Positions 47,063 to 59,200 of a stretch of DNA of 64,000 nt are shown here, piece by piece. The stretch is from Rehmannia glutinosa. Lineage: Eukaryota > Streptophyta > Magnoliopsida > Lamiales > Orobanchaceae. The DNA lies in the NCBI GenBank assembly GCA_016081115.2, contig JABTTQ020001757.1:282503-346502 (forward strand), written 5' to 3'. Position 1 is the stretch's first letter, and each line of letters opens with the position of its first letter. The notes beneath the pieces were generated by a model. That model saw only the letters and a list, made by a program, of their open reading frames with translations. It was not told the DNA's origin and did no database searches. The position numbers and the translations under genes are program-made.

Positions 47063-48656
47063 TAGAGGACAATGACTTTATGGTGGTAGACACGGGGTAG
47101 AGAGATCCATTACTAGGACTGGTGTGTAGGATTGATCCCGTCTCCAGATCCTTAATACAAAAACCCCAAGGATAAAATTCAACAGAGCAGTTATTATCAT
47201 TAGTAAATTGACGAACATAAACTAAATTTTTACAAAGAGATGGAACATGAAGTACAGAAGATAAGGAAAATGTACGGTTACCATGAGACAAAGAAGATGA
47301 ACCAGTATGCAAAGCAGATAAACCAGCACCATTACCAACAATAACAGATTCAGCGGTAGGACGGATTGAAGATGGAGCTAGAGTACCTGAGTCAAACGTC
47401 ATGTGCGAAGTTGCACCACTATCCATGTACCATTGATGATCACTGGGGTCTTGAAGAGAAAGAGCAGCAAAGTTATTAGAAACACCCGGAGCAGTATAAG
47501 AATAATTATGACGGTTGGGGCAACATAAAGCACTGTGACCAACATTAGAACAAATTTGACAAATCAAATTAAGATTTGTTGGATTAGGTGTAGCAAAAGA
47601 AGGCATATAAGAGGCTGGAGCCGGACCAAGAACACCACGATTAGAGGGACGAAAATGCCCGGAAGAGAGAACATCAAAACCACGACCAAAATTAGAATAT
47701 CCAAAATTACCACCCCGCGATCCTCGGCCAAAACTAGTATCCATGCGAGACAGAGAATTTTCGTGCCACCGACCACCACGACGAGCACCACGGAACCCAC
47801 GACCACCCCGACGACCACCATTAAATCCACGACCTCCTTCACTACGAGTCGTTGATGGACGCGAAGAAGACAATGCCGGGAAAGCCATTGTAGCATTATT
47901 TGAAGTAGCAGCGTGTGTTACAAAAGCCATGGATTCCGAGGACGTTGACGGAGTACCTTGAATATGAGAAATAATTCCTTCATGTTGCTGTAATTCATTC
48001 CAAACCGCAGAAAAGGTAGGACGAGGTGTTTGTCCAGTAATATGGAGAATAAAATTTTCATAAGCCATCGGTAACCCACTCAATAATTTCATAACCATGT
48101 CTGAATCAGTGATGGGACGATCAATAGATGAAAGTTCTTTGCCAATTTGATGAATCTTCTTACAATAATCATTAGCCGAAAGATCACCTTTGCGTAAATT
48201 CTGAAATTCCTGGCGTAAGTTGAATTCCTTTGCCGTAGTGACGCTTAGAAAATGTTTATCGAGAGTGTTACAAGCCTCGTACGCGGAAGATACACCATAG
48301 AGTATAGGAAGCAAGTCTGGACTGATTGTAGCATTAATCCAAGTGAGAATAAGTTTGTCAATTCGGCACCAGTCACGAAAAATGGGATTTACGGTAGAAG
48401 AACCAATAATCGTTTTGGGAACAGATGATTCAGGGAATTCAATATGATCATGAATCCCATAAATGTCAAGAATTGGTTCAAAAAGATGACGCCATTGCTG
48501 AAACGTGGCATCGGAAAGAATTACGGGTACAAGATCCTTTATGTGAACAGAGAATGGAGTATTTGGAGGTAAAGGATGATCTGAGATGGAAGACTCAACA
48601 GTAGATGAATTAATTGTAGCCGAGGTGGAAGCCGTAGTTGTGGGAGTCGTAGCCAT
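46962..48656 (-). CDS. Copia Gag with protease start
   Basis: 564 open codons from an ATG at 48656. Residues about 20-240 form the Gag domain (UBN2-like, with WCRIDKLILTWI and RLxxF-type helices). A Gly/Arg-rich segment follows (about 270-340), then a CCHC zinc knuckle CQICSNVGHSALCCP (about residue 367) that binds element RNA. The protease active site WYMDSGATSHM comes next (about residue 410) and the frame runs into the region just before the GAG-pre-integrase domain. Gag assembles the particle and the aspartic protease matures it. The frame ends about 100 bases into the pol frame, so the polyprotein is interrupted by one frameshift. Confidence 0.9.
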   Translation of the reverse strand: MATTPTTTASTSATINSSTVESSISDHPLPPNTPFSVHIKDLVPVILSDATFQQWRHLFEPILDIYGIHDHIEFPESSVPKTIIGSSTVNPIFRDWCRIDKLILTWINATISPDLLPILYGVSSAYEACNTLDKHFLSVTTAKEFNLRQEFQNLRKGDLSANDYCKKIHQIGKELSSIDRPITDSDMVMKLLSGLPMAYENFILHITGQTPRPTFSAVWNELQQHEGIISHIQGTPSTSSESMAFVTHAATSNNATMAFPALSSSRPSTTRSEGGRGFNGGRRGGRGFRGARRGGRWHENSLSRMDTSFGRGSRGGNFGYSNFGRGFDVLSSGHFRPSNRGVLGPAPASYMPSFATPNPTNLNLICQICSNVGHSALCCPNRHNYSYTAPGVSNNFAALSLQDPSDHQWYMDSGATSHMTFDSGTLAPSSIRPTAESVIVGNGAGLSALHTGSSSLSHGNRTFSLSSVLHVPSLCKNLVYVRQFTNDNNCSVEFYPWGFCIKDLETGSILHTSPSNGSLYPVSTTIKSLSSIDVDLFFGSWSDFFLVSCSFGSSGSSCSKYFKA

Positions 48657-48774
48657 AAGAAAGAAGAAGACTTAGTTGCGGGAAAGATGTAGAAACCGTG
48701 AGGAAGAAAGCGAAAAAGTTGAAGTGGGTTTTTTTTTTTTTTTTATTTAAAGAAAAAGAAGGCTCTTGATACCA

Positions 48775-48923
48775 TGTTAGAATATAGAAAAATGGTTCTC
48801 GTTATATTTCACTAAAGCAAATCAGCAGCAGTACATGCATATATACAATATGTAAATAACCGTTCTAAACCAACCACTAATACACTAACATTAACTGTTC
48901 TAATTAACCAACCACCACTAACA
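48775..48923 (-). repeat. Copia 5' LTR (149 bp)
   Basis: Same length as its partner; the primer-binding site lies immediately inside it at 48762-48774. Confidence 0.95.
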
Positions 48924-48942
48924 GCACACCCCTATTTACAAC

Positions 48943-49292
48943 AAAAAGTTATATATTTTATCTTGAAACGACAAACTAATTACTAATACTACTACTATTA
49001 GATAAAAGTTATGAATACTTACGTATTTTAAGTTTACATATATTTCTGGAATATGCCATAACTAAAATTTCATGTGACAAATATACATTAAAAGCATATC
49101 GTCATTTTGCAAACTATTTTTTTTCTTTTCTAGTCGTGTTTGACTCAAGAGTTAAAACAAATCTATAAATTATTGTTCATTGATCACCGGCATAAGTACA
49201 TATCGATCGGTTTTTATCTAAATATTTCTAGGTGTCAAATCAAAATCTCGTGCAATTAAGAGAATGTTTGGGAACCCATTTGAAATGAACTT
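48943..49292. other. Intergenic stretch, no features seen
   Basis: AT-rich, no ORF or repeat of note. Confidence 0.6.
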
Positions 49293-49295
49293 TTA

Positions 49296-50062
49296 CGGCC
49301 TGATTGATATAAATGAATGTAATTAGGTGGGAATGAAATGAATTTAGCAATGAAATTACAATAGGAAAGGAATGATGTATTAATACTATTTCTATGATTA
49401 CTATGGACAAGGAACGAAGAAAGGAATGAATGACGATTTTTTTTAATTAATTTAAATATTGTGATTGGTAATTATAAATGAATAATAGTAATTTGAGAAA
49501 AATATTTTTGAAGTATCAAATTACTCTTATATAAGATTTTAAGATATATTTTATTAAATATGTTATGCATAAATTGATATAAGATTAGTTTAATATTTGT
49601 TAAATAATATATATATATACACACATTTATATCTACGATATCAACAATATTTATATAAGAAAATATAGAAAATCAACAAAAGAATTCTATATCAAATTTT
49701 TGATTTAACTATTGCATATTGATAGAAATTGACTATGATTTATTAAAATATTAAATATAACTTATATTTAAATTATAACTAATTTTTTTTATTTATAAAA
49801 CTACTTTTCAAAAAATAGATTATATTCAATATTTTTAGTCATTTATAGAAAAATAATTTCATTAAAAATAAAATTTGACTCATTCTTGATGATTGAGAAT
49901 AGCTAAACCCATTGGGGGATGGAGGAATGACCATTCCCTTATTTTTGGGAATAGAAATTCCCATGGGAATGAGTATTCTCATTACTAAAGCATATGTGAA
50001 TGGAAATGAATCAAGGAATGCTTATTACATTCCTACCCCATTCCCACATGCCAATCACGCCC
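49296..50062. mobile_element. PIF/Harbinger-like MITE
   Basis: 767 bp with ends CGGCCTGATTGATAT and (reading inward) GGGCGTGATTGGCAT, flanked by TTA on both sides (49293-49295 and 50063-50065), the 3-bp duplication typical of PIF/Harbinger. Internal words GGAATGA / TCATTCC recur near both ends. Non-coding. Confidence 0.8.
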
Positions 50063-50068
50063 TTAGGT

Positions 50069-50323
50069 ATAGAAGTCCATTTGAAAAGGGATAATGTGTT
50101 TGTTGGTTATTTATAAATGGACTTTTAAAATAAGTCAATTCTTACTTCTTATAAGTTCATTTTGGAGAAGTGATAATTTGTGACTTTTAATATTCATTTA
50201 CTTTAGTTCTAGGGGATGGACATTAAAATGCATTTACACCAAACACTCAACAACACTTAAAAATACTTTTCTAAAAAGTCCATGCTGAAAAGTCCATTTA
50301 ATAAATAGACTTCTATTCCAAGA
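50069..50323. mobile_element. Short fold-back MITE
   Basis: About 255 bp with inverted ends TAGAAGTCCATTT and (reading inward) TAGAAGTCTATTT. Further AAGTCCATTT words occur inside. Superfamily not determined. Confidence 0.55.
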
Positions 50324-50325
50324 GA

Positions 50326-51465
50326 AGGTCTCCTGTCATACCATCTTACGGATCTAAATCCGTAAGACGGATCCCAAAATCCAAACCCGGATCCATAATT
50401 AATCAAAAAAAAAAGGAAAAATTGATGAGCTGCTACCCGCTTTCTTGCTCCGATCCTCCTCGATAACTCCTTCCCTCTCTCACCCATTCCTAAATATTCA
50501 ACCACACCGCCGCCAGACCACCTCCTCCATCGCGCCTGTAACTAAATCTTTTCCATGGATCTTCCTTGTTAACATCTATTTGAAACGGACTTCAATTTAA
50601 GTTGATGTACATGTTCCATGATTTTGCTTTTCCATGGATGTGCTCGCTGTTGTACAAGGACTCACTCATACCTATTTTGTGGGCTCAGTTTCTAGTTTTC
50701 AAAACAAGAGGATTTTGAATCATCAACTCACTAATTATTCTTTCTTAGTTGTCAGTTTTTTTACCCAAAAATAAAACATAAGAAACTCATTTAGTGTAGT
50801 CTTGAAGAAAAGTACTCAGCTCATAAAGCTAGTTGTGACTTGTAATTGTTACTTATAAAGAGATTAGTAAGCAATAATTTTAAGGGGAACTACTAATACT
50901 TTTAAGTGGAAAAACTAATATTTTCCAGAACAACTGCTAATACTTTTTAGAAGAAAAACTAATACTTTCCAGACGAGCTGCTAATACTTTTTAGAGGGAT
51001 ACTAATACTTTTTAGGAGGACTGCTAAATAATTTGAAGGAGATTATTAATGATTTCCATAGAAAAACTAATACTTTTTAGATAAATTACTAATATTTTTT
51101 CGGGGAACCACTAATACTTTTTAGAGGAACTACTAATGCTTTTTGAGTAAAAATAATATTTTACAGGGAGTTACTAAAATAGCTTTAAGGAGAAAACCTA
51201 ATATTTTCCAGGTGACTACTAATACGTCTTAAGGGGACTAGTAACACTTTTGAGGGGAAAAAATAATACTTTTTCTGGAGGACTATTAAAATAAACTACT
51301 AATACATTTTAGGGAAATTACTAATACTTTTCAAAGAAAAAACTAATACTTTTTTAGCTACACTATGACACTACCCCAAATTATTATAAAAATGCTACCG
51401 GGTTTTGGTTTAGGATCCGTCTGATGGATTTTGACCCGTCAGACGGTCTGACACAAATTTTTGTC
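50326..51465 (+). mobile_element. Element with GTCTC-type ends, copy iv
   Basis: The left end GAAGGTCTCCTGTCATACC is followed by an inverted pair CTTACGGATC / GATCTAAATCCGTAAG. The right end GGATCCGTCTGATGG is followed by CAGACGGTCTGACACAA. Encloses the minisatellite at 50880-51360. Related to copies i-iii. Confidence 0.5.
50880..51360. repeat. AT-rich minisatellite (CTAATACTTTT words)
   Basis: About twenty irregular units of 20-28 bp with the consensus ACTACTAATACTTTTTAG plus a G/A-rich linker. No coding content. Confidence 0.85.
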
Positions 51466-51879
51466 CAAATCCAAAAGTGCTCCCAAACATGCACTGAATT
51501 ATCGATAACATCCACTGAATTATCGATAACATCCGTTTTTAATCGAGAAAAATCATGACTAAAAGAATGTATCTTCTTCTTCACTTCCTATTTCTTTGCC
51601 TCACATTTGAGTTTTAAATAAGATGATAAATTCACTCACCAACAAGCTGATAAACATTAAAGTTAGCTCTTAGAAATCATGGAGTGCTCATCACTTTTCA
51701 CCAAACAAAGCCCAAACAATTTAGAATTGTTTCAATATCTATAGGCCCAAGAATAGCCGCTTTTGACACGAGAACGAGAAATGAATAGTTTATAGCCTTA
51801 TTCATTTTGAACCAGATTTAAATTTATTTTGCTATTTTTTGAAATTAAAATTTGAAAGTACCTCAACACTCTTTTTTCG

Positions 51880-52479
51880 TAGGGATGACAATAGAGCGGG
51901 GCGGGTCGGGGCGGGACGAAGTGGGTATCTAAAGACCTAGACCCACCCCGCCCCGTGCCCCAGTACAAGGTAGGAACAAAAAACCCGTGCCCCACCCCGC
52001 CCCGTTTGCCCTATCTCTATAAATTTCTTAGAAATAGCTTAAACAAATCCATAAAAAGCTGAAAATTAAATTAAAAAAATAAAGTTGTTTGTTTTAATTT
52101 TTAAATGCTAATGACACTTAATATACAAAGAGAGACATGTCTTGAAATTTACAGAGAGCAAGATACAACCAAAACTAGACATAACAATACCTCATAAGAG
52201 AATGAAATGCATAATAAGATGAAAAACTGAAAAAGAATAAAAAGAAAACTAAAAAAGAAACAGAAGGAAAATAGAAGACAGAAATGAAATGGCCAAATGA
52301 GTTTTGTCCTCAAAATATCAGGTATATTGATTAATTTAATAACTGATAATAACCATAATATTTATATATAATATATATAATAAAAAAGAAATCACACGCG
52401 GGAGAGTGTGTGTGTGAGGTGTGGGGCGGGGGCGGGGCGGAGTGAGTATTCGTCAGGATGAGTCATTTTGCCATCCTTA
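51880..52479. mobile_element. hAT-like MITE with GC-rich ends
   Basis: 600 bp with ends TAGGGATGACAATAG and (reading inward) TAAGGATGGCAAAATG. Flanking 8-mers TTTTTTCG (51872-51879) and CTTTTTCG (52480-52487) differ at one base. Subterminal GGGGCGGG / CCCCGCCC arrays stand out against the AT-rich surroundings. Confidence 0.82.
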
Positions 52480-52487
52480 CTTTTTCG

Positions 52488-53010
52488 TATTACAATATAT
52501 CAGTTTTTTTTGAAACAATTACAATATATCAGGTAAGATATGATTTTTGAGAAAAATACCACGTGCTTGAAAACAAAATGCATAGTTGAGATTATGTAAA
52601 AATCCGCTTAGAAAATAAATTTTAATAAGTGTCGATTCAAAAATCCCGTGCCTTATGAAAAATTAATTCTAAATAACCAATAAATAACTATTATTATTGA
52701 AAATAAATTAATAAGTCCATTTGAAAAGTACAAGAGGAATGAAACCAAATCGTAATCAAATTGTGTAATGACTAATGTGAGACTGAAATGCCAATTAGAC
52801 ACAATTATTTTAAATTACATAAAAATAAAGAAAACAAAACATAGTTTTATAGATAAACATTTGTTCGGAATTTCAATTTATATAGAACTCTAACGTAATA
52901 AGATACCTATTTTTCTCCTTGTGTTACCATAAAACTTCACATAATTCTTTCTCGCCTTCTTTGCCTCTTCATTTGGTCTCTCATCGACTCATACTTGGTT
53001 TTTGTTGTTC
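52488..53010. other. Upstream region of the SIN3-LIKE gene
   Basis: AT-rich, no ORF. It probably contains the promoter, but I could not pick a convincing TATA box. Confidence 0.4.
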
Positions 53011-53019
53011 TCCCGACGT

Positions 53020-53145
53020 TAGAAAGAGGCTGGAGGAAATAAAAGTGAGAACAAGAATTTCGAACTGTAACTGATTGTTCCATTCTTGTCTGCTTAGATT
53101 AGATCTGTTAGCTTTTCCCTTTTCCGAAGGGTGGAGACTTCACAG
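53020..53145 (+). other. 5' UTR exon of the SIN3-LIKE gene (start approximate)
   Basis: A non-coding exon ending ...CACAG at 53145, followed by an intron with a GT donor (53146) and a TTTTTACAG acceptor (53248) that opens four bases before the ATG. An intron in the 5' leader is usual for this gene family. The left limit is a guess. Confidence 0.6.
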
Positions 53146-53252
53146 GTTAGTTTTTCTTCCTAAAATAACATAAAATGTTTTATTTATTTTTGTTTTTGTT
53201 TTTGTTGTATGTTTGTTCCTGTTAACGTTGGAGTTGATGTTTTTACAGAGGG

Positions 53253-56200
53253 ATGAAGCGTTTGCGAGATGATGTGTATGTGAACCCTCAATTTAAGAGG
53301 CCATTTGGTCCTTCTTCTCGCGGAGAATCGTGAGCTCGTCTTTTTCAGATTTTTATACATATAGAATTGCTCTAATCTTTAGCGATTTACTTGTATCTAT
53401 GATTTTTTTACTTTTTATTTTTTGAGGTCGCGGGGTTTAAAAATAAAATTTATTCTGAAAGAGTGTGGTTTTGGTGATATAAGTGTAAATAAATGAACTG
53501 GATTTGGTTGTAGTTTTCTTGATCAGAGTTATTTGGCACTGATTCTTGTCTTGTATCAGGAGTCAATTTGGGTCGCCTGCTTAGTGACAGTTTCAATAAT
53601 TGTAATAGAATAAGAAGGAAGAACTCGGTTAAATTATTATGCTGATTAGAATTGCTGAGATTGTTGTGGGTGCAGTACTGGAAAGAAAGTTTGGATCTTT
53701 AAAGGGGCGGGTGATTTTTTACTTTTATCAATGCATTGCTTTAACTCTCTATCAGTGTGTGTGTGTCTCTGTGTTATTCAGGCGGGTTCAATTGTATGGG
53801 GGGTCTTGTGGGGGTTTGGGGGTGCGGTTCTGGGAGAGGGTCCCAGGAATAACTTCGGATATTGATTTCATTTTGGTTGCATACTGGACGCCATCTATTA
53901 ATACAAATGAATGACCTTTGTAAGTAAATTAAGAGGTAATTGAGTGTGATTAGTGCCAAATGGAACAAAAGAATATACTTTGATCTATGTGAGGAAGAAA
54001 ACCAAGAATCAACTAGAGCTTTGAACTTGCAATGCTCAGTCATTATATAGGTGGATGTTGATCATAACTGCTTTTTTTGTAATTTTGAGTTGTTCAGTGG
54101 TGGAGATTGATCTTATTAAGTTTCTTATGTTCTCATGTTAGGTATGGGCCGCCAAATGCTCCTGTAGGTGGTGGCGGTGGCGATGGTGGTGGTGGTGGTG
54201 GTGGCAGTGTTAATGGTGGTGGTGGAGGTAGTGGCGGTGGTACAGGTGTTGCAGCTAGTGGTACACAAAAACTCACCACTAATGACGCATTGACTTACTT
54301 AAAGGAAGTTAAGGACATGTTTCAGGATCAAAGGGAAAAGTATGATAGGTTCCTTGATGTCATGAAAGATTTCAAGGCTCAAAGGTAAACGAATCTTGGT
54401 AGGATCAGCTTGTACACGTGGGAATTGAATATAACATTTTCTGTAACTCGTTTATTAATCTGTTTCTGGCAGAATTGATACCGCTGGTGTCATAGGTAGA
54501 GTGAAAGAGTTGTTTAAAGGACACCCTAATCTAATTCTTGGGTTTAACACATTCTTGCCTAAGGGATACGAAATTACCCTCACCGAGGAGGAAGAGGCTC
54601 CACCGAAAAGGACAGTTGAGTTTGAAGAGGCTATTAGTTTCGTCAATAAGATAAAGGTGATGTTTTGTCACTGTTATGATTATAACACATCATGAATTTA
54701 GTTTAAGGATAATTACAAAACTACCTTTGAGGTTTTAACCTAATTACAGCTGAAAAACCCAATTATCTTTCAAAATTACAAATACCCCCTGGTCTATTAT
54801 GTAAAATAGAAACAAATATCAATGGGGCATTTGTAATTTGAAAGATAACTGGGTTTTTCTGTAATTAGACTAAACTTCAAGGGTAGTTTTTGTAATTAAC
54901 CCTTTCAGTTTGTGAGAAAGTTCAATATTATTACATTATATTCTTGGCTTTTCTCACCTGCAGAAACGCTTTCAAAACGACGATCATGTTTATAAATCTT
55001 TCCTAGACATTTTGAATATGTATCGGAAGGAACACAAGGGGATAACAGAGGTCTACCAAGAGGTCTGCATTTCTCCTGGATCAACTCCTAATATTCAGTT
55101 GTTCATTCTTAAATATTTGGTTTTTGGTGCATCTATTTACAGGTTGCAGCACTTTTTGGTGACCATCCGGATCTTCTTGATGAGTTCACTAGATTTCTGC
55201 CGGACACGTCAGCCACAGTGTCAGCTCCTCATGCTTCTATTGGCCGCCATTCTTTTCATCGTAGTGATGAGAGGAGCTCCGCCGTGCCCCCAATGCGGCA
55301 ATCACACATGGATAAGGTTCTTTTTCTACCATATTTATTCTTATTTATAGAGACATTTATGATTTGTCTCTTTCTGATTGAAGTTGTATGTGCCACAATT
55401 TTTTTAGCAAGGGACACGAAGGGACAGGGTCGTGGGCCCCCACGGAGAACGAGATCTTAGTGTTGAGCGTCCTGATATGGATGATGATAAAACAGTTATG
55501 AAATTGCACAAGGAGCAGAAGAAGCATATTGAAAAGGAAAATAGGGATAGGAAAAATCGTGATCACGATGACAGATATCCTGATACTGAAATCAATGGCG
55601 ACATGCATCGGCCTTCTGACAAAAGGAAATCTGCTCGGAAAGTTGAAGACTTTGGGGGAAACTCGAATTTAGCCTCCTATGATGATAAAGATGCGTGGAA
55701 GAGTGAGTCAGCAACCATTTCTTTAGTGGTTATATAGGAAACACCCTTATCTTTTTGCACCAGAAATTCGTAGAGATTTGATTTTTAGCTATTTATTTCT
55801 TATGGTAATCATTTAATGGTGGTGGGGATTTAATTTGAATGCACTTTAATAACCCTAATTCCCCACCCACCCTAAGAAAAATGGAAAAAAAAAGAAGAAA
55901 AATTGAAAGACAAGAAAGGAAGAAAAGGTATACAGAGACGCAAAGGTCCTATCCTTTTTCTTCTGCGACGTAACTTATTGTTCTGCCTCTTTCCCTATGT
56001 TTGACTTGGTAATGAGGCTTTTAACACTTAGTTATGTTTGATCTTGCAGGTACGTACAGTCATGAATTCATTTTCTGTGAAAAAGTCAAAGAGAGGTTGT
56101 GCAGTGCAGATGATTACCAGGCGTTCTTAAAATGCCTTCACATTTACAGTACAGAAATCATTACAAGAAAGGAATTGCAAAGTTTGGTATGAACGTTGTG

Positions 56201-59200
56201 CTCTATTAGCTCTATGTTACATTTTATTCATATCTTGTGTGATACTGATATCAATATTGGTCTAGCTAACTTTTTAGTTTCGTCATACTTTCAGAAACTA
56301 ATGTGACTTGTGCTCCCCTCGATTCCATAGCCCTGATTCTTAAATATGCTTTCAGTTACATTGTCGATTTACTGTTTCCTTAACAAACTTTTCATCTATA
56401 ATTTAGGTCTTTCTAGAAGTAGGGTGTTGTGTTTGCCTTTTGCAAACCAGAGTATTAATAAATGATTCAGGATGAGCTCAATTGTTATACCATAAAATAT
56501 GGTGGGAGCTCTAAAACATGGTGGTTTCAGGTTGCTGATTTACTTGGAAAATACCCTGATCTTATGGATGGCTTTAATGAATTTTTGGAGCGGAGCGAGC
56601 GAATTGGTAATAACAGATTTTTGCTTTGTAAAGCTGTATGTTTAGTTTAAATTGCTTTCACTATTAACTACTTGCCTATTTTGCAGATGGATTTCTAGCT
56701 GGTGTTATGGGCAAAAGTATGTAATTTTCCCACTATTCATAATTTGTCTGGTGCATGAATAAAATAATTCCTTTTTTTTTTTATTCTGATGTGCAATTAC
56801 CTACTCTCAACTCCTGACTCTATTTCAGTGAAATGCATAAATTGACATTGCTGTTAGCTGCCATTCAGCATTTTGGGTTTCTGATTTGACAAATCTGTTT
56901 TGTTATTAGCAGAATCGTTATGGAATGAAGGGAATTCTTCGAAAGCTTTGAGGATCGAGGAAAAGGACAAAGTACAAAAGCGTGAAGTGGAAGGAGGGAA
57001 AGAGAAGGAAAGATACAATTTGAAATATTGGGAAAAGTCCATTCAAGAGCTTGACCTTTCCAATTGTCAGAGCTGCTCTCCCAGTTATCGGCTTCTTCCT
57101 GAAGATGTAAGTATTTGCGGTGCATTTTTTAAAACCCTGGTTAGGAAATATCACTTATTATCATCTTAAGATTGGTTGTTACAATTTTGACTTTGCAGTA
57201 TCCAATACCTTCAGCCAGCCAGAGATCAGAGCTTGGTGCCCAAGTTCTGAATGATCATTGGGTGTCAGTGACTTCTGGTAGTGAGGATTACTCTTTTAAA
57301 CACATGCGAAGAAACCAGTATGAAGAAAGTCTGTTTAGATGTGAAGATGATAGGTATATAACCTTCTCAGTTTTTGGTGATCCTGATTTTTAATTTTTTA
57401 ATAAAAAGAAATAAATTGGGATGTCACAGTTTTTTTTGAAATAAAAATAAATTTCTTTTTTTTTTTCCCCCTGAAGAAAGAAATAAAAATAAAAACAGCT
57501 GTGGTAAACATTCCCTCTGGTATGAAGCTGTGGATTGTATGCCTAACTATGACAAAGACTAAGTGCTGTATTGTTGTATCATGTCCTGTTCTTGTTTCAT
57601 ATGCTCTCTGGTCTATAAGTTGTATCCTCGTATTTCTTATTGTCTGGTCGATGTCGATAATGAAAGGAAAGAACCTTTATTTTTAGTGTATAGAGCCATA
57701 TTTTGTAATTGCCCAAGTCGATGTGTCATCTTTTGCTAATCGGGATATATTTCTGTCCTTTGTGATTTTGATTTATATTTCAGATTTGAGCTAGACATGT
57801 TGTTGGAATCTGTCACTTCAACTGCCAAGCGAGCAGAGGAACTCTTGAACAGTATTACTAATAATTCAATTGGTTCAGATGGTCCTATAAGAGTTGAGGA
57901 CCATTTCACAGGTTTGTCATTTTAGAATTCTGGATAATTATTTGTGTCAGGAGCTACTCGATTCTTGTTATTTTTCTTTACCACTAAAGTATGCATATTC
58001 TCTGATGATGTGTATCTTTTCTCCTTTTTTCATGTAGCTTTGAATTTAAGATGCATTGAACGCCTATATGGTGACCATGGTCTTGATGTGATGGACATTT
58101 TGCGTAAAAATGCCTCTCTTGCGTTGCCTGTTATCCTAATTCGCCTCAAGCAGAAACAGGAGGAATGGACTAAGTGTCGTTCAGATTTTAATAAAATTTG
58201 GGCTGAAATATATTCTAAAAACCATTACAAGTCTCTTGACCATCGGAGCTTCTACTTTAAGCAACAAGATTCAAAGAATTTGAGCGCAAAAGGTAAGTTT
58301 CAGCACTAATGCTGTATATGATCCCAGTTGTACTTATTGTTCTGACTCTGGCATGTGCTTTGGCCTTTTAAGGCTTTTTACAGCATCATGCAGGTTAATA
58401 TGTTGTGTAAACATCTTATAATTAGTTTTAGTGAAATTTGTTAGCTCATTACATGAGATTTAAACTTGAGCATTATTTCTGGATTCTCATTTTTTTTGTT
58501 GAAGTCTCTGCCACAACCTCATGGCTTGTGTTACAGGAGTCATTAAAGTCACTACTTGGGGGCAATTTTTCATTCAAGTATAACATCTCCCTTTTGTGTC
58601 CCTTTACAGTTGCTCAAGCATTGTTTGGTTTCATTAAGCATTTCCTTTTCTGAAAATTGCTGTCCTTCTAGAGATGATATCTACTGCGTCACCATTGCTT
58701 TATACCATCAACTTTTTCTCCCTTCTTGTTCTTGCCATCTTATTGAATGTGTGTTTGTCCCATAGACTTTTACTACATGCAAAATTATATTTCAAATGTA
58801 TTACTGGCATCAAATTCATAATTTAATTTTCTTTTCTTGCTTTTGATGTACAGCCTTAGTGGCAGAGATCAAAGAAATCAAGGATAAAAGGCAGAAAGAG
58901 GATGATGTGCTTCTTAGCATTGCTGCTGGAAGTAGACACACTCTCATTCCAGACCTTGAATTTGAATATTCTGATACTGAAATTCATGAAGATGTTTATA
59001 AGATTATCAAATACTCGTGCGAAGAGATCTGCTCAACAAAAGAACAAGTGAATAAAGTTTTGAGGTTTTGGACAACTTTTCTCGAGCCAATGCTGGGTGT
59101 TCACTCCCGACCGCATGGTTCTGTGGCTACTGAAGATGATGATGCCTCAAAGCGTCGAATAGTGAAAAACACCATGGAAAGTGAAGATAGTCGCAATGCC

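Larger units (their letters stand above)
44193..48923 (-). mobile_element. Copia LTR retrotransposon, nearly intact
   Basis: 4731-bp minus-strand element with 149-bp LTRs, TG...CA ends and a perfect 5-bp target duplication GCACA (44188-44192 and 48924-48928). The primer-binding site TGGTATCAAGAGC (reverse of 48762-48774) is close to the initiator-Met complement. Gag and pol are both long and open, overlapping in different frames. Domain order PR-IN-RT-RH is Copia. It sits inside the hAT element starting at 42895. Confidence 0.96.

Noticed and set aside
51880..52450. GC-rich blocks (GGGGCGGG) as a CpG island or promoter
   Set aside because: The blocks are the subterminal repeats of a hAT-like element with paired ends and near-perfect flanking 8-mers.
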